Assembly: GCA_936450465.1 (NCBI GenBank)
Contig: OW388289.1
Location: forward strand, 75,256,593 to 75,320,592
DNA from: Gibbula magus
Lineage: Eukaryota; Mollusca; Gastropoda; Trochida; Trochidae
Direction: 5' to 3'
DNA: 64,000 bases
Shown: one piece after another, positions 10,884-22,365 of the stretch
Numbering within the stretch: position 1 is the stretch's first letter
Layout of the letters: each line of letters starts with the position of its first letter
The notes under the pieces: generated by a model
Told to the model about the DNA's origin: nothing
What the model saw: the letters and a program-made list of their open reading frames with translations, nothing else
The model's database searches: none
Translations under genes and position numbers: made by a program

Positions 10884-12330
10884 GTGGGGGGTCGGCTTCA
10901 AACTTTTGTCAGCAACTGGGTGCAGTTAGGGTTAGACCCTTTCGTTTGTCAGATTCTGGGTCAGGGATTCCGCATTCCCGTCTCATCCCCACCGCCTCTT
11001 ACCTGTGCTCCAAGGGAGCGTCCTTTGTCAAGGGACCCGCTCCAACTAACCTTGGAACAGGTGGAGATCTTAATCTCCAAGGGAGCGGTGCAGGAGGTCC
11101 TGACCCCGCATCTAACTCCGGGGTTTTACTCCCCAGTGTTTGTCATACCCAAAAGGAATTCGAAAAAATGGCGGCTCATTCACGACTTGAAGGTATTCAA
11201 CCGCTCCTACCTCTTTCGGGGCAATATTTTTGACTCTTGATGCTTCCCTCTGTGATGCGATCTCTAGGGCTGTCAGACTGCATGGTGTCTCTCGATCTCC
11301 AGGATGCGTACCTGCACATTCCGATTCACTGTCGAGATCGCAGGTACCTCCGCTTCATTCTGGACGGGAGACACTTTCAGTGGTGCGTGCTCCCGTTCGG
11401 GATCTCCTCCGCCCCCTGGCTGTTCACACGTGTGACTCAGCCAGTCTTCCAATTCTTTCACCAATGCGACATTCAGTTTCTAATGTATTTGGACGATGGG
11501 CTCGCTCACGACCGTTCTCCTGTCGTTCTCGAGGCACAGCTCAGGTTCACAATAGACCTATTCCGTCGCCTAGGGTGGTTAGTGAACTTAGAGAAGTCAG
11601 ACTTTGTTCCGGCGACTCGTCTGAAGTTCTTAGGGGCTATCCTAGACACTCAGCTGTTCCGTGGGTTCGTCACGAGGGAGCGGATGGCTCGTTACGATCA
11701 CTTAATGGATCGCGCGCTCGACGTGTCGCTCTCCCTACGTCAGTGGCAAAGAGTGTTGGGGTTGCTAACGTCAGCTCAGGACCTGACCCGCAGGGGGAGG
11801 TTGTTCCTCCACCCATTACAGCTGTTCCTAAATCCCAACATCAGGGAGACGCGTTGCCATCACGCCAAAGTTCTGACCCCAGATCTCCATCGTTTCCTAG
11901 CTTGGTGGCAGGTGGACGAGAGTGTGTTCTCCGGGGTCCACTTCGCCCTCGTCTTCCCTCAGCTCACCTGTTTGTAGATGCCTCCACCCAGGGATGGGGG
12001 GCGCATCTGGGTCACGAGCAGGTGGCGGGAGTCTGGTCTCTGTCAGATCAGAACCAACACATCAACGTCCTCGAGTTGGACGCAGTACGTCTAGCCATTC
12101 AGCACTGGCAGACCCCCTTGCGAGGCCAGTGTCTACTAATTCACACGGACAGTTCAGCGGCTGCTTGGTCAATAAACAAGCAGGGGTCGTCCAGGGCAGA
12201 GTCTGCAACGTGTGTCACTCCGCCTCTTCGAGCTGGTGGACGAGGTGGACCTGGACTTTCGAGCAGTCCACATTCCAGGTGCCAAGAAAATCTTGGCGGA
12301 TGCGCTGTCGCGACCAGATTCCCCTCGCCC
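10884..12330 (+). pseudogene. DIRS reverse transcriptase / RNase H, frameshifted
   Basis: Reverse transcriptase motifs are in order. The N-terminal region (10884-11235, frame 3) has VFVIPKRNSKKWRLIHDLK. Frame 2 from 11237 has the palm motif A MVSLDLQDAYLHIPI, the VLPFGISSAPWLFTRV block and the catalytic FLMYLDD. RNase H follows in frame 1 from about 11970: LFVDASTQGWGAHLG (first Asp), NVLELDAVRLAI (Glu) and HTDSSAAAWSINKQG (second Asp). Its end is in frame 2 (VHIPGAKKILADALSRPDS, with the final Asp). Frame changes lie near 11235, 11950, 12200 and 12330. The active residues themselves are intact. The family copies the element's RNA to DNA and removes the RNA strand; this copy cannot do so as one chain. 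Confidence 0.92.
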
Positions 12331-12334
12331 GACG

Positions 12335-12740
12335 GAGAGTGGCAGCTGAACCCGGTAGTCTTCAGGGGGTTGTGTCTCCAGTTTGGCACCCCTCTGATAG
12401 ACCTATTCGCGTCATGTCTCAATCACCAATTGCCAACCTATGTCTCTCCAGTACCAGACCCGCTAGCGATGGGCTTAGACGCGCTCTCGTTAGGGTGGGA
12501 GGGGATGGACGCCTATGCTTTTCCGCCGCCGGCCATCCTCTCCCTAGTGATAGCCAAGATAGGGACAACTTGGTGGCCAGCCCGACCGTGGTTCGTTCCT
12601 CTCCGGCGGCTCTGTCATCAGGAACCTGTTCCGATTCAGCCATGGAGAGATCTGCTCCTCAGCAGGCCAAGCGGAAGGTTACACGAGAACCCTCAGGTGT
12701 TCTGCCTTCACGCTTGGCTTGTATTAAGAGAGGGTTAAGG
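12335..12740 (+). pseudogene. DIRS methyltransferase-like region
   Basis: Reading in frame 1 after RNase H, the sequence gives WQLNPVVFRGLCLQFG, then PLIDLFASCLNHQLPTYV, PVPDPLAMGLDALSL and AYAFPPPAILSLVIAKI, then WWPARPWFVPL. It ends with NPQVFCLHAW and a stop at about 12738. This block between RNase H and the recombinase is where DIRS elements carry a Dam-methyltransferase-like domain, and the LFAS...PVPDPLA...YAFPP pattern is the one I know from those elements. Whether it ever methylates DNA is not shown by the sequence. Confidence 0.7.
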
Positions 12741-13796
12741 AGCAGTAGTTACTCAAGGTGCGTCGCCAATGCCATAGCTACCTCTCATAGGAAGACCACT
12801 AGGAAACTCTATGATTTCCAGTGGCAGGCCTTCGCCTCCTTCTGTGCTTAGAGGGATTTCATCCCGGCAGAGGCCTCAGTTACTCAGGTGGCGGAGTACT
12901 TAGTGTACCTACGCAACACCAGGCATCTTAAGGCGTCATCAATTAATACCAACATGTCTGCTATCCTCTCCGTTCTCAGGAAGAGGTCGCCAGGGTTAGA
13001 TGTGTCGGTCCTCAAGGGCCTCGTTAAAACCTTCCGTTCTGTTGACGGCAGGACGAAGCTTCGTCCACCTGAGTGGGACGTAGCAATTGTGCTCAACCAT
13101 CTTCGCTCTGATACGTATGAAACGCTCTTCGACTTACCCCTCCTCCCTCTCACCATCAAGGTCATTTGGTCATGGTGGACATGGCCTCCGCAGGTCGGAT
13201 TTCTGAGATCCATGCTTTGCAGGCGGACCTTCTACGCTTTGAGGTCAGGGAGGGGGGGTCAGCCTTTCTTGGTTTAGCTCCCGACTTTGTCTGCAAAAAC
13301 CAGGCAGCTAATGAGGCTGGCCGTACTTTCACTATTCCGGCTCTGGGTTCTGACTCAGGAGAGGTGGATCTCTCTCTGTGTCCGGTTAGGGCTTTGAGGG
13401 TGTACGTGCAGCGTACACGCAAGCTGAGGGATGGCAGGCGTCGTCTGTTCTTGCCCCACTCGCCGAGGAACACCAAAGAGCTAGATGAGCGAGCATTGGG
13501 GGTGTACCTGAGGTCGGCGGTCATTGATGCGTACAAGGCCGCTGACCTGCCTCTGTCTTCGCGTTCCAACCCGCATGAGATCCGTGCAGTTTCAGCCACG
13601 ATGGCTTACCACTGTAACATCGCGGTCTCGGACGTCATGGCGGGGTGTTTTTGGCGTTCCTCAGGTTTCCGCCAACCATTACCTACGAGATGTCTCCACA
13701 GCAGATCTCGATGGCATCTCTAGGCTGGGTCCACAAGTGTTCGCTCAGACAAAGGTGGTCCCCCCAACCAGACCAAGGAGGGGTCAATCCTCTTAG
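12642..13796 (+). pseudogene. DIRS tyrosine recombinase, with in-frame stop and two frameshifts
   Basis: The frame opens at ATG 12642 (overlapping the previous segment in another frame) and reads through a basic N-terminus to a TAG at 12849-12851. It continues in the same frame with a core-binding region (VAEYLVYLRNTRHLKASSIN). At about 13145-13165 it moves to frame 2 and at about 13645 back to frame 3, ending at 13796. The catalytic set is present across these frames: Arg in SAGRISEIHAL, His-x-x-Arg in NPHEIRAVSATMAY, and Tyr in ANHYLRDVSTADLDG. The family joins the circular cDNA to chromosomal DNA. The inactivating changes are the stop and the two indels, not the loss of active-site residues. 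Confidence 0.92.
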
Positions 13797-14107
13797 GAGC
13801 TTGTTCCCCGCAGGTCTAATGATGCTCATTGTAATAAACTTTGTTTGCATTGTTTGCTCCTTGTCTGTTGTTTTGTTCTTTAGCTTCGATTTTTACACCC
13901 CCTCCGCGTTGGGGTCGGGGGCAGTGTGTTGATCAGAAGTTGAGTGGCTGGGTTGTCTCTTCGATCCGCTCAGCGGTAGAGATGGTATCTCCCGGGCTGT
14001 GCCTTGTCCTCACCACAGGGTGGAGGACTCGTGGGTTAGCTTACACTCAGGGCTTGTTGCTGGTCTCGTCTCTACCACATGTCTACTGACCCACCTCAAT
14101 GCAGTGG
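13797..14107 (+). other. DIRS 3' untranslated segment
   Basis: This non-coding stretch lies between the recombinase stop and the internal complementary region. It has a T-rich patch at about 13845-13885 and a GC-rich patch after it. No motif beyond its position in the element was recognised. Confidence 0.6.
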
Positions 14108-14212
14108 GATTCTAGGCATAGTAGGCCTAGTCAACAGATAGGTATTTAAATAATAGTACGTTTTTGATTAAACGTAATTATTTATACTTACCTGTTGACT
14201 AGACCTACGCGC
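14108..14212 (+). repeat. DIRS internal complementary region (ICR)
   Basis: The first half ('GGCATAGTAGGCCTAGTCAA' to 'GGTATTTAAATAATA') is the reverse complement of the extreme left end (8756-8800). The second half ('GTACGTTTTTGATTAAACGT' to 'CTGTTGACTAGACCT') is the reverse complement of the extreme right end (14415-14465). The two halves meet exactly as the two ends would in a closed circle. This matches the template role proposed for the ICR in DIRS-1 replication, and it defines both element boundaries. Confidence 0.9.
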
Positions 14213-14239
14213 TAGGCCCGCCCATCCTCCCCACTTGGT

Positions 14240-14465
14240 CTGTCTTGCCTTGTTGGGACTGTTCGGAGAGTGAGGTTTCCGATGGTGACGTCACGAGACC
14301 ATGCAGACTTACCGCCCTTGGATAGGGATTTTACGCATCCCCTACTCCACTGTTCAAGTTTCGTCGGTGTTAAGGATGAAATAGCATACCTAGAGAGGAG
14401 GTAGGCATAGTAGGTCTAGTCAACAGGTAAGTATAAATAATTACGTTTAATCAAAAACGTACTAT
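14240..14465 (+). repeat. DIRS right inverted terminal repeat
   Basis: It is inverted relative to 8756-8957. The outermost part ('GTAAGTATAAATAATTACGT' to 'AAAAACGTACTAT') is not present at the left end but recurs inverted in the ICR, so right-end-specific sequence extends beyond the shared repeat, as expected for DIRS. Confidence 0.9.
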
Positions 14466-16015
14466 AATACAAAACTGCAAAGAACGTTAATACACATCCA
14501 CTCACATAGTAAATTGCATCCATTGTGTTTCATATTTCATTTAGCTTTAATACTTGCCAAAATACCACATGTGCTGATTTCACACAACTTGCATATTCAT
14601 CCCCAATTGCCAAATATATTATAATTACTAGTTTCAAATTAAAATCGAGCAACATTATTATACATTTTGAGAAAACGAAACTACATGCCACATTTACATG
14701 CACAGTAGTAATATGACCTATTAAACATCATCAAACCAAATTTGTCTTTGTGTCTGTCGTAAATAAGTTTTCACAATTATGTTTGACTGATCGACTAATG
14801 TGACTCAAAAACAACACAATGGACGCACCTTTAAAACAGTATCGTCGATAAGACATGATCGAACAATCCTGCACAGAACACAGTATTGCATTTTGAAGCC
14901 AGTGTTTATTAAGTGTAGCAATATAATATATAATTATGCATTTTACTTCCAACTGTATTAATATTCACCCACATACAATGTACATAGTAACACAGGTCAC
15001 ATTAATGCATATAGTCACTAGTTGGTGTAGAAATATAATATTTCACTGTGAACTGGGTTAACATTCACCAACAGACATCCCCACGATCCTTTATATTTCA
15101 GTCACAACAACAATGTTGGAATTTCTGGAATGCATAGTCTAATAGTTATAAACTGCATTCTTTTCTATGTTGTTCCTGATTGTGTATGAGGCGGAACGGA
15201 AGACTGCTTAACGCTGTGAAGGTAATTTAAAAGGTCTGTGATCTCATCTAGCCATTCTCTTTTCATGACGAAAAGAAATCTAAAATAGTTTTTGTCTTAT
15301 TAATTGTTCGAGTAATGTTTAATTTATTTTGTCGACATTATTTATAAACTACAATTGTGAACCTTGACAGAATATGTCCATGATATTAATTTTAATAGGA
15401 GGATAGTTCTGAACATATGCTGAACGACGTAATTTGTGAATGTGTTAATGGATATTAACTAGATCATTGTTCATAATTTCATGATTTACATATTACCATA
15501 ACTATATTTGTCCAGTATATATGTATCTCATACTGAACTAATATACTTTATTGCCGGAAAATTTCCTTTGTAACATCGAATTTGTCATATATTCAAATAA
15601 ATGATAACTTCAAAAGACCATGTCCAAGTTTCGTCATTTATATACATTCAGGTATGTCTGCACTCTGTTTACAAGAAAACTACTTATAATTCACTTACGT
15701 AATTAATTCTATTTTATACTAACCACTTTATCACATTTATCATAAGTTTATCTCACACGAGTGAGGGATATATTATATCTGTTGATGACCTTCCGATGTC
15801 TTCCAAACTGCTTTTTTACCACACATTACAAGGTGCTACAGCTACATATCGAAAGGTTGTTCACCTTCATGTTGTCACTGAGGTGATATGATATTTCGCC
15901 GCAAATTAATACTTCAAAATTGAAAAATGATGTGGTGTAAGATAATGATTAGAATCCAATGGACAGTTCTTGGGTTGTTGATCCCCCTGACTAAATTAAC
16001 ATGCCGAAAAGTTTT
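14466..16015. other. AT-rich DNA, nothing recognised
   Basis: Both strands were read. No exon, RNA gene or repeat with a second copy in the window was identified. 'CACTCACATAGT', 'AATATAATA' and similar simple words are common but not structured. Confidence 0.4.
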
Positions 16016-16320
16016 GCTTAGAATAATTTCAAGGTCAACAAAATCTAATCCACCCTTTATCTTCCCTAGGAGAAGCTATGTTTTAGATGTGAAGAGAATC
16101 CAGTGAATGGTTCTTGAGATATCCCGCTGACTAGGGTAAAATGTCAAATCTCGTTGTGACCTTGAAATAAACGCCAAGGTCACATAACTCGGTAGGAACA
16201 TTACTCTCTCTATGGTGAACCCATATGAAAAATACGAAAAGAATCCAGCGAAAAGTATTTAAGTTATTCCATTTCGTACGCACTTACGTACGGACGGACA
16301 GACGGACGGAAAAGTATAAA
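16016..16320. repeat. Interspersed repeat with AAGGTCA words and GGAC tail
   Basis: The stretch contains 'TTTCAAGGTCAACAAAATC', 'GTGACCTTGAAATAAACG', 'CCAAGGTCACATAACTCGG' and two 'AAGAGAATCCAG' type words. It ends in a short GGAC-type simple repeat (about 16288-16312, 'GTACGGACGGACAGACGGAC'). This combination is common in mollusc intergenic repeats. It is related in theme, but not alignable in detail, to 4640-5887. Confidence 0.45.
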
Positions 16321-16359
16321 AATGGAAGTATAAAAGAAAATATATAGAATATATATTTG

Positions 16360-16650
16360 ACCCAGTTGATCACTAACTGAACATTTCTCAGAAGAAAATA
16401 TAGTAGTATACTGTAGTTTTTAAAGGCTAGCCCCTGGTCACTTCAAAGAGCTGCCTGAACTGTCACTGTTTACTATGACGTATCAAATCAGATTATGTTA
16501 TGGAACACTCGACTGTCTTCTTATAATCCAAAAATGCCCAGTGATCGGTCTAGTTTTCGCGTAGATACGATGCTTCAAAGACATGCCAAATTACATAATA
16601 TTACACTAAAATATACCAGTGGGTGAACGAACTTTCGGTATGCGGCTGTA
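16360..16650. repeat. Interspersed repeat shared with 24405-24875
   Basis: 'TACTGTAGTTTTNAAAG', 'GCCCCTGGTCACTTCAAAGA', 'GTTTACTATGACG' and 'GGAACACTCGACTGTCTTCT' all recur in the same order at 24740-24870. The word 'GAACGAACTTTCGGTATGCG' at about 16625 recurs inverted at 24413 ('GTATACCGAAAGTTTGTTCG'), suggesting terminal inverted repeats of a DNA element. The edges are uncertain. Confidence 0.55.
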
Positions 16651-19370
16651 TATACTGTCGGCAATGTGAGACCTGCTGTGTACCTAGACTGGAGAAGCCG
16701 TGAATGAGTGCAAAATGATTAACACATTTGCTGTGAAAAGAAAGATTAAAAGTGAACCTTATAATATCAAACAATTTAAGAATGTGTTCTTCAGATAACC
16801 AGGAAGAGAGTCTGGTAATTTTCAAATATTCCAGAGAAATGTGGAGAATTTGATAAAGAAGTCTTAATTGTAAACAAGCGTACGTGAACGTGCACAAGGC
16901 TTGAGTCGATGTTCACTGAACTATTGAGTTGATGTCCACATCTCAAACAGTGCTATCGTAGTCCGTTCATAGACCCCTGCTTGAAGATGAAGCTGCATTT
17001 TCATAAATCAAATATTTCATTCGTAAATATCATATATGAGTGTTCATAATCTGTTTAGCCAAGAGAGCAAGGAGCATGCTTATATTTACGTGCGGCTGTC
17101 GTAAACATAATATGACATTGGCATGAATGAAATGTTGAAGTTGTCGACAAAGTCATGAAATTTAAACAGATTGTCCAAAGGCTACTGTAAACGACAGGCT
17201 GGTAATCCATAGAACGTCGTGTCATTGAAGAAACACGGCATCGTAGGATTATCAAAATAACAAAATGATATTACCTCCTTCTGAGAACTATTAACCACAA
17301 TAAGTAGCCATCGTATGAAATATATATCAAATCTATATCCCTTAAACTCCCTGAAGTAAAAGATCATCAGCCGGTGAGTCTCCGCGAGTCCCCGTGTCAA
17401 CCACAGGCTGAAGTAGGGATGATTGCATACATATAATATTATAATTCTAATATTATTAGCATCATCTTTAATGTAGACAATAACAAATATGTTTTAGTCC
17501 AAGAAGGTTAGTCATGTCGACAACATCTTTTATTAATTAAATTTCTACATTTTATAATGTTTCAACTTTAACACCATATTGAAAAAGCGATTTCAACACC
17601 CCATGGGTATGTGAACGGACATCAAACATTAAAAGTATCATGCTCTGATGTATGTACGACATTATGAGTACTGCTTTACTAAACATGTGTCTTTTGAATA
17701 AATTCAAAATCTACTCTCCCCGACAGTAGAATTTTGTTTAATACTCTTTTAAAAATATGGGAACCTTTCTTTTGCACGTGAGAATAAATAACAAAAACAT
17801 TGAATCAAACTTCCACTACACGTTGAGGTGATACTGCAACCAATCTCACATAAATGGGCTAGTTTTACTTCGTTGTTCAAATATATCTCTACTTAACGTC
17901 TGAGGAGCGGGTTCAATAGAAGAATCGAAGCGAGCTGTTTACCTGCGTGGGAGGGAACAAGCTATCTGGACCAACTCGCTACTTCACACCAGCGCCCTGT
18001 TACTTGGAGCGCTTCCAGGAGTTGCGATCTAGCGAGACGAGACGTGTTCTTGTACTCCGACATTATCTGTACCTCAATGAAGCACACCATTCATTCACAG
18101 ACAAATGCAATTGGACACTATCGACCGTTCTAGATCAAGTCATAATCGTTCTTTCTTCGGAGACATCATGGAAAATTAGATGACTTTTTTTTACAAATCA
18201 TCTGTAATGGCAGAGAAAAAAGAGTTAGTAAACCTCAAGGAATCAAGAGATTAATTACGTGGATTGATATATCGGCATGAATCAGACCTACCTGCCGTGT
18301 TATGACCTAAATAATCTACATGGATATGTAGAAAGCAGACAGCTGTTCCCGTAGGTCCACTGATTAATCCTATATACAGACCTTAGTGACACATCATTCT
18401 ATAACTTCATAAATGGTTGGGCAAAACTGATGCAAGTATAGCTATCTGTTATAGTTTACTTTTACCCTTAATACTCGAAATATTCAAATGAAGGGCAACT
18501 TTTCATATGTATTGAAATTGGGATTATTTGTCCATTAGAAGTAAATGCCATTTAGATAGTGAACGCATCTAACATTGTCACATAAGGGTCTGTCCAGTTG
18601 AGCATGTGTATATGAATAGAACATTTCATCCATCCACAGACATGTAAAGTTATGAGTACTTCATAGTGTAATAATAAAGACCCATATATATAGCGAATTA
18701 CATGTAATGTGAAATTCACAATACGTGTATCAGTATTCACCTTCCAATATGAGTTGTGCATTATGTTCATTTATCTTTAGTGTCATTGTTACTGAAGTGT
18801 GATTTTTTGTTAACATCACAAAGGTTCATTACACATGTTATTTCCAACGCTTCTGTATCACTCTCCAAACGTTCCCTTGTGTTTCTCCTGACACTGTAGT
18901 TTAATTGCAAACAACGAACATTAACGACACAACGAGATTTAAGAGACTGGTATTGAAATATTGAAGATTATCTTTAGTGGTGGCTTTCTCGGAGAAGAGA
19001 AAGAGAAAATATAAGAAACCTTTTATGTACATGTATTCTATTTCTAAAAGACTAGATAAGGCGCGGTATTATCATTATTAATGCAAATCATGGATTGTTC
19101 TTTTTTAAGGATGAAGTTTTTTTTGTTTTTGGTCTGTTATTTTGTTTTGTTGTTCTTTATTTTCGAAGTTTAAAAAAGGCTTGTGTGGGAAGCTTGGTAC
19201 GCCCGAACTGAAATCGTTCTTGTTTTAAGTAGTTTCAATAAAAATTCCTTTGAATCACGAGATATAAGAAACAAACGCAAGATGCTGATTGATTTGGATT
19301 TTCCCTTCCTTCTGCCTTCCGTGTGTTGCCTGCAGTCTTTAAACGTTGAACTTTCTATACGGGTTTCGTA
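16651..19370. other. Unassigned DNA with one GC-richer block at 17890-18183
   Basis: No recognisable gene. The block at about 17890-18183 is less AT-rich than its surroundings and open on the plus strand from at least 17947 to 18183. The translation resembles no family I know and its first ATG is late, so it could be an untranslated exon, a promoter-proximal region or chance. The rest is AT-rich with T-tracts (about 19110-19160). Confidence 0.3.
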
Positions 19371-19640
19371 GGGGAGAGCGGGGATGGTTCGGGCGATTTT
19401 CCGACAAATCTTCCTGAACCATTAAATACTAAAGTAAGATATGAAAGCAATGATACATGCCTCAATAAAGCTTAATATATTATCTATGTATACAATGTAC
19501 AGTGTATGCATTGAATGAGAGTGCTACCTCTCATAGTAAAATAAGTGTATCACATTTTGAAAGATGTCAACATTGTCCGAAGCTACCCTACAGGTAGGGA
19601 TACTTCGGACAAGGGGTGGGGTACATCCGGACACATACTG
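19371..19640. other. Possible DNA-transposon remnant
   Basis: The sequence opens with 'GGGGAGAGCGGGGATGGTTC', which resembles the GGGAGAGCGGGGCAAG-type termini I recall from animal DNA transposons. It closes with a GC-rich patch ('GGACAAGGGGTGGGGTACAT'). The two ends are not clean inverted repeats of each other. Low confidence. Confidence 0.2.
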
Positions 19641-19820
19641 CTTTTGCTGAAAAATCAGCTTATTGCAATGAAGTAAACATGAAAATATAATGAATATGAA
19701 TCAACATTAAGTTTAACTATAAACTGCTGCTGCAGTTTTCTGCTATTCTTAAACCACAACTTACATGACAAAACACAAAGATAAGTAATCAAAAACGAAA
19801 TCCAGGATATTTTATCCTTA

Positions 19821-20092
19821 CAGCACTAAATAATCCTATAAAGCTCTAAATAATCCTATACAGCACTAAATAATCCTATACAGCACTAAATAATCCAATA
19901 CAGCTCTAAATAATCCTATACAGCTCTAAATAATCCTATACAGCACTAAATAATCCTATACAGCACTAAATAATCCTATACAGCTCTAAATAATCCTTTA
20001 CAGCTCTAAATAATCCTACACAGCACTAAATAATCCTATACAGCACTAAATAATCCTATACAGCTCTAAATAATCCTATACAGCTCTAAAAC
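19821..20092. repeat. 20-bp minisatellite, about 13.5 copies
   Basis: The unit is 'CAGCACTAAATAATCCTATA', repeated head to tail with exact 20-bp phase. The main variant is CAGCTCTAAA in place of CAGCACTAAA. Occasional changes occur in the CCTATA block (CCAATA, CCTTTA, CCTACA). A-type and T-type units occur in runs, often as two A units followed by two T units. Confidence 0.95.
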
Positions 20093-21169
20093 TCAATCAA
20101 CGAATGAAATAAGAATCAAAAGTAGTGCACATTCTGGAAATTCAATAAAATCGTTTAAAAGATTTAAAATGAGCTTATTGCAAAATGTTTCTATACTTTA
20201 TTAGTGAAGTCATGGTTATGGAAAACAATCTTAACCAGTCATACGTCGACGACTATCGTTTATCGTAGCAATGTTTATTGAGGTTTCAAAACATGTACGT
20301 GTCTATCATATATACGTCTTTGCCGTGTTATGACCAAACGTGTTAAAGTCTATTCGCTTCTAACTACAAACATTGAGGAAACTGCAATATAGACCATTAC
20401 TCATTGGACTTAAAAAATAAGCAACCAGATTTCAATGAACAATGAACAATGTAACTTTTTTCAGATAAATATAAATTGACAACCAGACAGGAGAGATTAT
20501 ACGAGAATGAAACTGTCCACTCATGAGTTGTGCGTATCACTGCAAGGCAAAATTCTATTTCTCAAAAAACGATGCCTTTTATGGCAGTGAGCGCTTAGTC
20601 AAAATTAGTCACGATTCTCTATTTCTAGTAAAGAAAAATTCATGGGTAAAATTACTTGAGTAACCTTTGTCGGAGAAAATGGATGAATAAGTATTTTTTC
20701 GTTCTTTTTTACATTAATTTGCAAGATACTTGTCATGACTTACGTGAATGTTTTTAAAAAGTACTTTTTTGTAGAGCTATTAAACTTTACAAACAATCAT
20801 TTCAGTCGCGATGTCATTGATTGAATGTGTTTGTCTAAACTTTTGATTTTTAACATAATTATTCAAGAGTAAGGATTGGGTACAAGTTATCCAAGTTAAT
20901 GAAATCCTCTCCTAGACATCTCGTGATTGTATGACTGTTCGTTTTAAATATTTATATATCTAAACTATAATTATGACATACACCACGTATCATAATTAGT
21001 CAATAAGAGGGGTTAAATCAATAGCGCCAAAGTAAAAGTTCTTTGATTTTATAAATGTTCATACAAGTATTAAGTGAGGAATGCAGATTATAGTTCGCTT
21101 ATACATATTACAGAATAAAGCTTAAAACTGTCTACACGCATGAATATTAGATATCGAAGTAGGATACTC
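20093..21169. other. AT-rich DNA, nothing recognised
   Basis: No exon, RNA or repeat with a second copy in the window was recognised on either strand. Confidence 0.4.
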
Positions 21170-21642
21170 TTAAAGGGGAAGTAGCACGTTGATGACATGT
21201 ATTTGAAAAATAATTTCACAAATAATAATACACCCTTCTCTCTTCGGAAAATCAATTTTAAAATGAGTGTAAATGGCTCAGTAAAGCCATGGGAATCGTC
21301 TTTGTCATTCGAAATAATAAAAAGTGTTCACAATTAAATGGCCACCATGCATTTTTTGCTTTGTACGCAACACCGTTATTACTACTACGGATAATTGGTC
21401 TGTGTAATAAGATGGTTTACCCTCTAAAGCATCTCCCGCACGTAAAGGGCTACATATGCACTTTTAGAAAATGCATACTGACCCTGACAACTCGAAGGGA
21501 TTTCTGAGATTTCCATATATGGCCCGATGCGTGCGGAGGTTGCCTCTAAAATTAATTAAAATGACACAAACAATCATTATAAATAGGAAATGTTAAGTCT
21601 TAAGAAATAAATTTTGCAAAATACGTGCTACAGCCCCTTTAA
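21170..21642 (+). mobile_element. TTAA-ended MITE, copy 1
   Basis: The ends are 'TTAAAGGGGAAGTAGCACGT' and 'ACGTGCTACAGCCCCTTTAA', reverse complements apart from the few bases between the GGGG and the GTAGCACG. The interior holds a block shared with copies at 33442 and 35238 (inverted and direct respectively): 'TTTGTCATTCGAAATAATA', 'AAATGGCCACCATGCA', 'CGCAACACCGTTATTACTAC', 'GGATAATTGGTCTGTGTAAT'. There is no long ORF. A TTAA flank is typical of piggyBac and Kolobok superfamily targets, so it is probably a nonautonomous member of one of them. Confidence 0.8.
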
Positions 21643-22041
21643 GCTAGTATTAAACCCCCTAAGCTATCGTCTACTTAATCCGACTATTATTTCAGTTCAT
21701 GTTTTAAAAGTATGCAATGTCAATGAAACATAACGTCGATGTGACATGATGCCACTGTACGTCCTTACAGGGGCAACTTTCGACCTATAATACAGTTATG
21801 AGTAGGCATCTGTGTTACTCATCAACATTCTCTTCCCGAGTTATGACACCATGCCACTGTTAGCATCACTAACCTGAATGAACACCCTGGCATGTTGCTT
21901 CCTATGTTTTACATTTATCTACTTGTTAGTTCCGCTTGAGCACTAAACCCATAACAATCCATACGACTACAGTAGTATTCATTCCAGGCATTAGTAACAT
22001 TCCGAGCCAGTGTGGAAATACAACGACGTCTACATGATAGA

Positions 22042-22110
22042 TTAAAGGCGCTGTAGCACGACATTCTTACTTAAATAAAGTGATCTCACGATAATATAAT
22101 TAAGTGTTAA
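22042..22110 (+). mobile_element. Partial end of the TTAA MITE family
   Basis: 'TTAAAGGCGCTGTAGCACG' matches the terminal motif of the MITE family, but no opposite end was found downstream. It is a solo or truncated end; the right limit given is nominal. Confidence 0.5.
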
Positions 22111-22365
22111 CAATAGACAAAAAATGCTCCTGATTAAGTAAAATAGTTGGAGAGAAAAGTTGTAATTGTTATCTTAAGCAAAGATAACCTGTTATATATA
22201 CCTGTTGTGAAACTGATGCGAGTTTAAGTCAGTAATACGTGAACATTTCAAATAATTGGCCGTACTGAAAGATCTGAAAGTTTATGTGTAACGTTGACGA
22301 AGATGGCATATTAGAGCCCAAGTCTATAACAATAAAACTCATTCGATGGCGCTTGTTGGTTTAAT

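Larger units (their letters stand above)
8756..14465 (+). mobile_element. DIRS-type (tyrosine-recombinase) retrotransposon, full-length structure, coding regions broken
   Basis: The 5.7-kb element has inverted terminal repeats (8756-8957 and 14240-14465) and an internal complementary region (14108-14212) just inside the right repeat. In order it carries gag-like, reverse transcriptase, RNase H, methyltransferase-like and tyrosine recombinase segments, all on the plus strand. That is the DIRS order. DIRS elements integrate through a circular intermediate using a tyrosine recombinase instead of a DDE integrase, so they make no target duplication. None is evident here: the left flank reads ATACA|TATTATTT and the right flank GTACTAT|AATAC. 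The element is distinctly GC-richer than its host DNA. At least seven frame changes and one in-frame stop show it cannot make full proteins. Confidence 0.93.

Noticed and set aside
13162..13599. 145-codon minus-strand frame inside the DIRS recombinase
   Set aside because: Shadow of the plus-strand recombinase in GC-rich DNA; the plus strand has the catalytic motifs.
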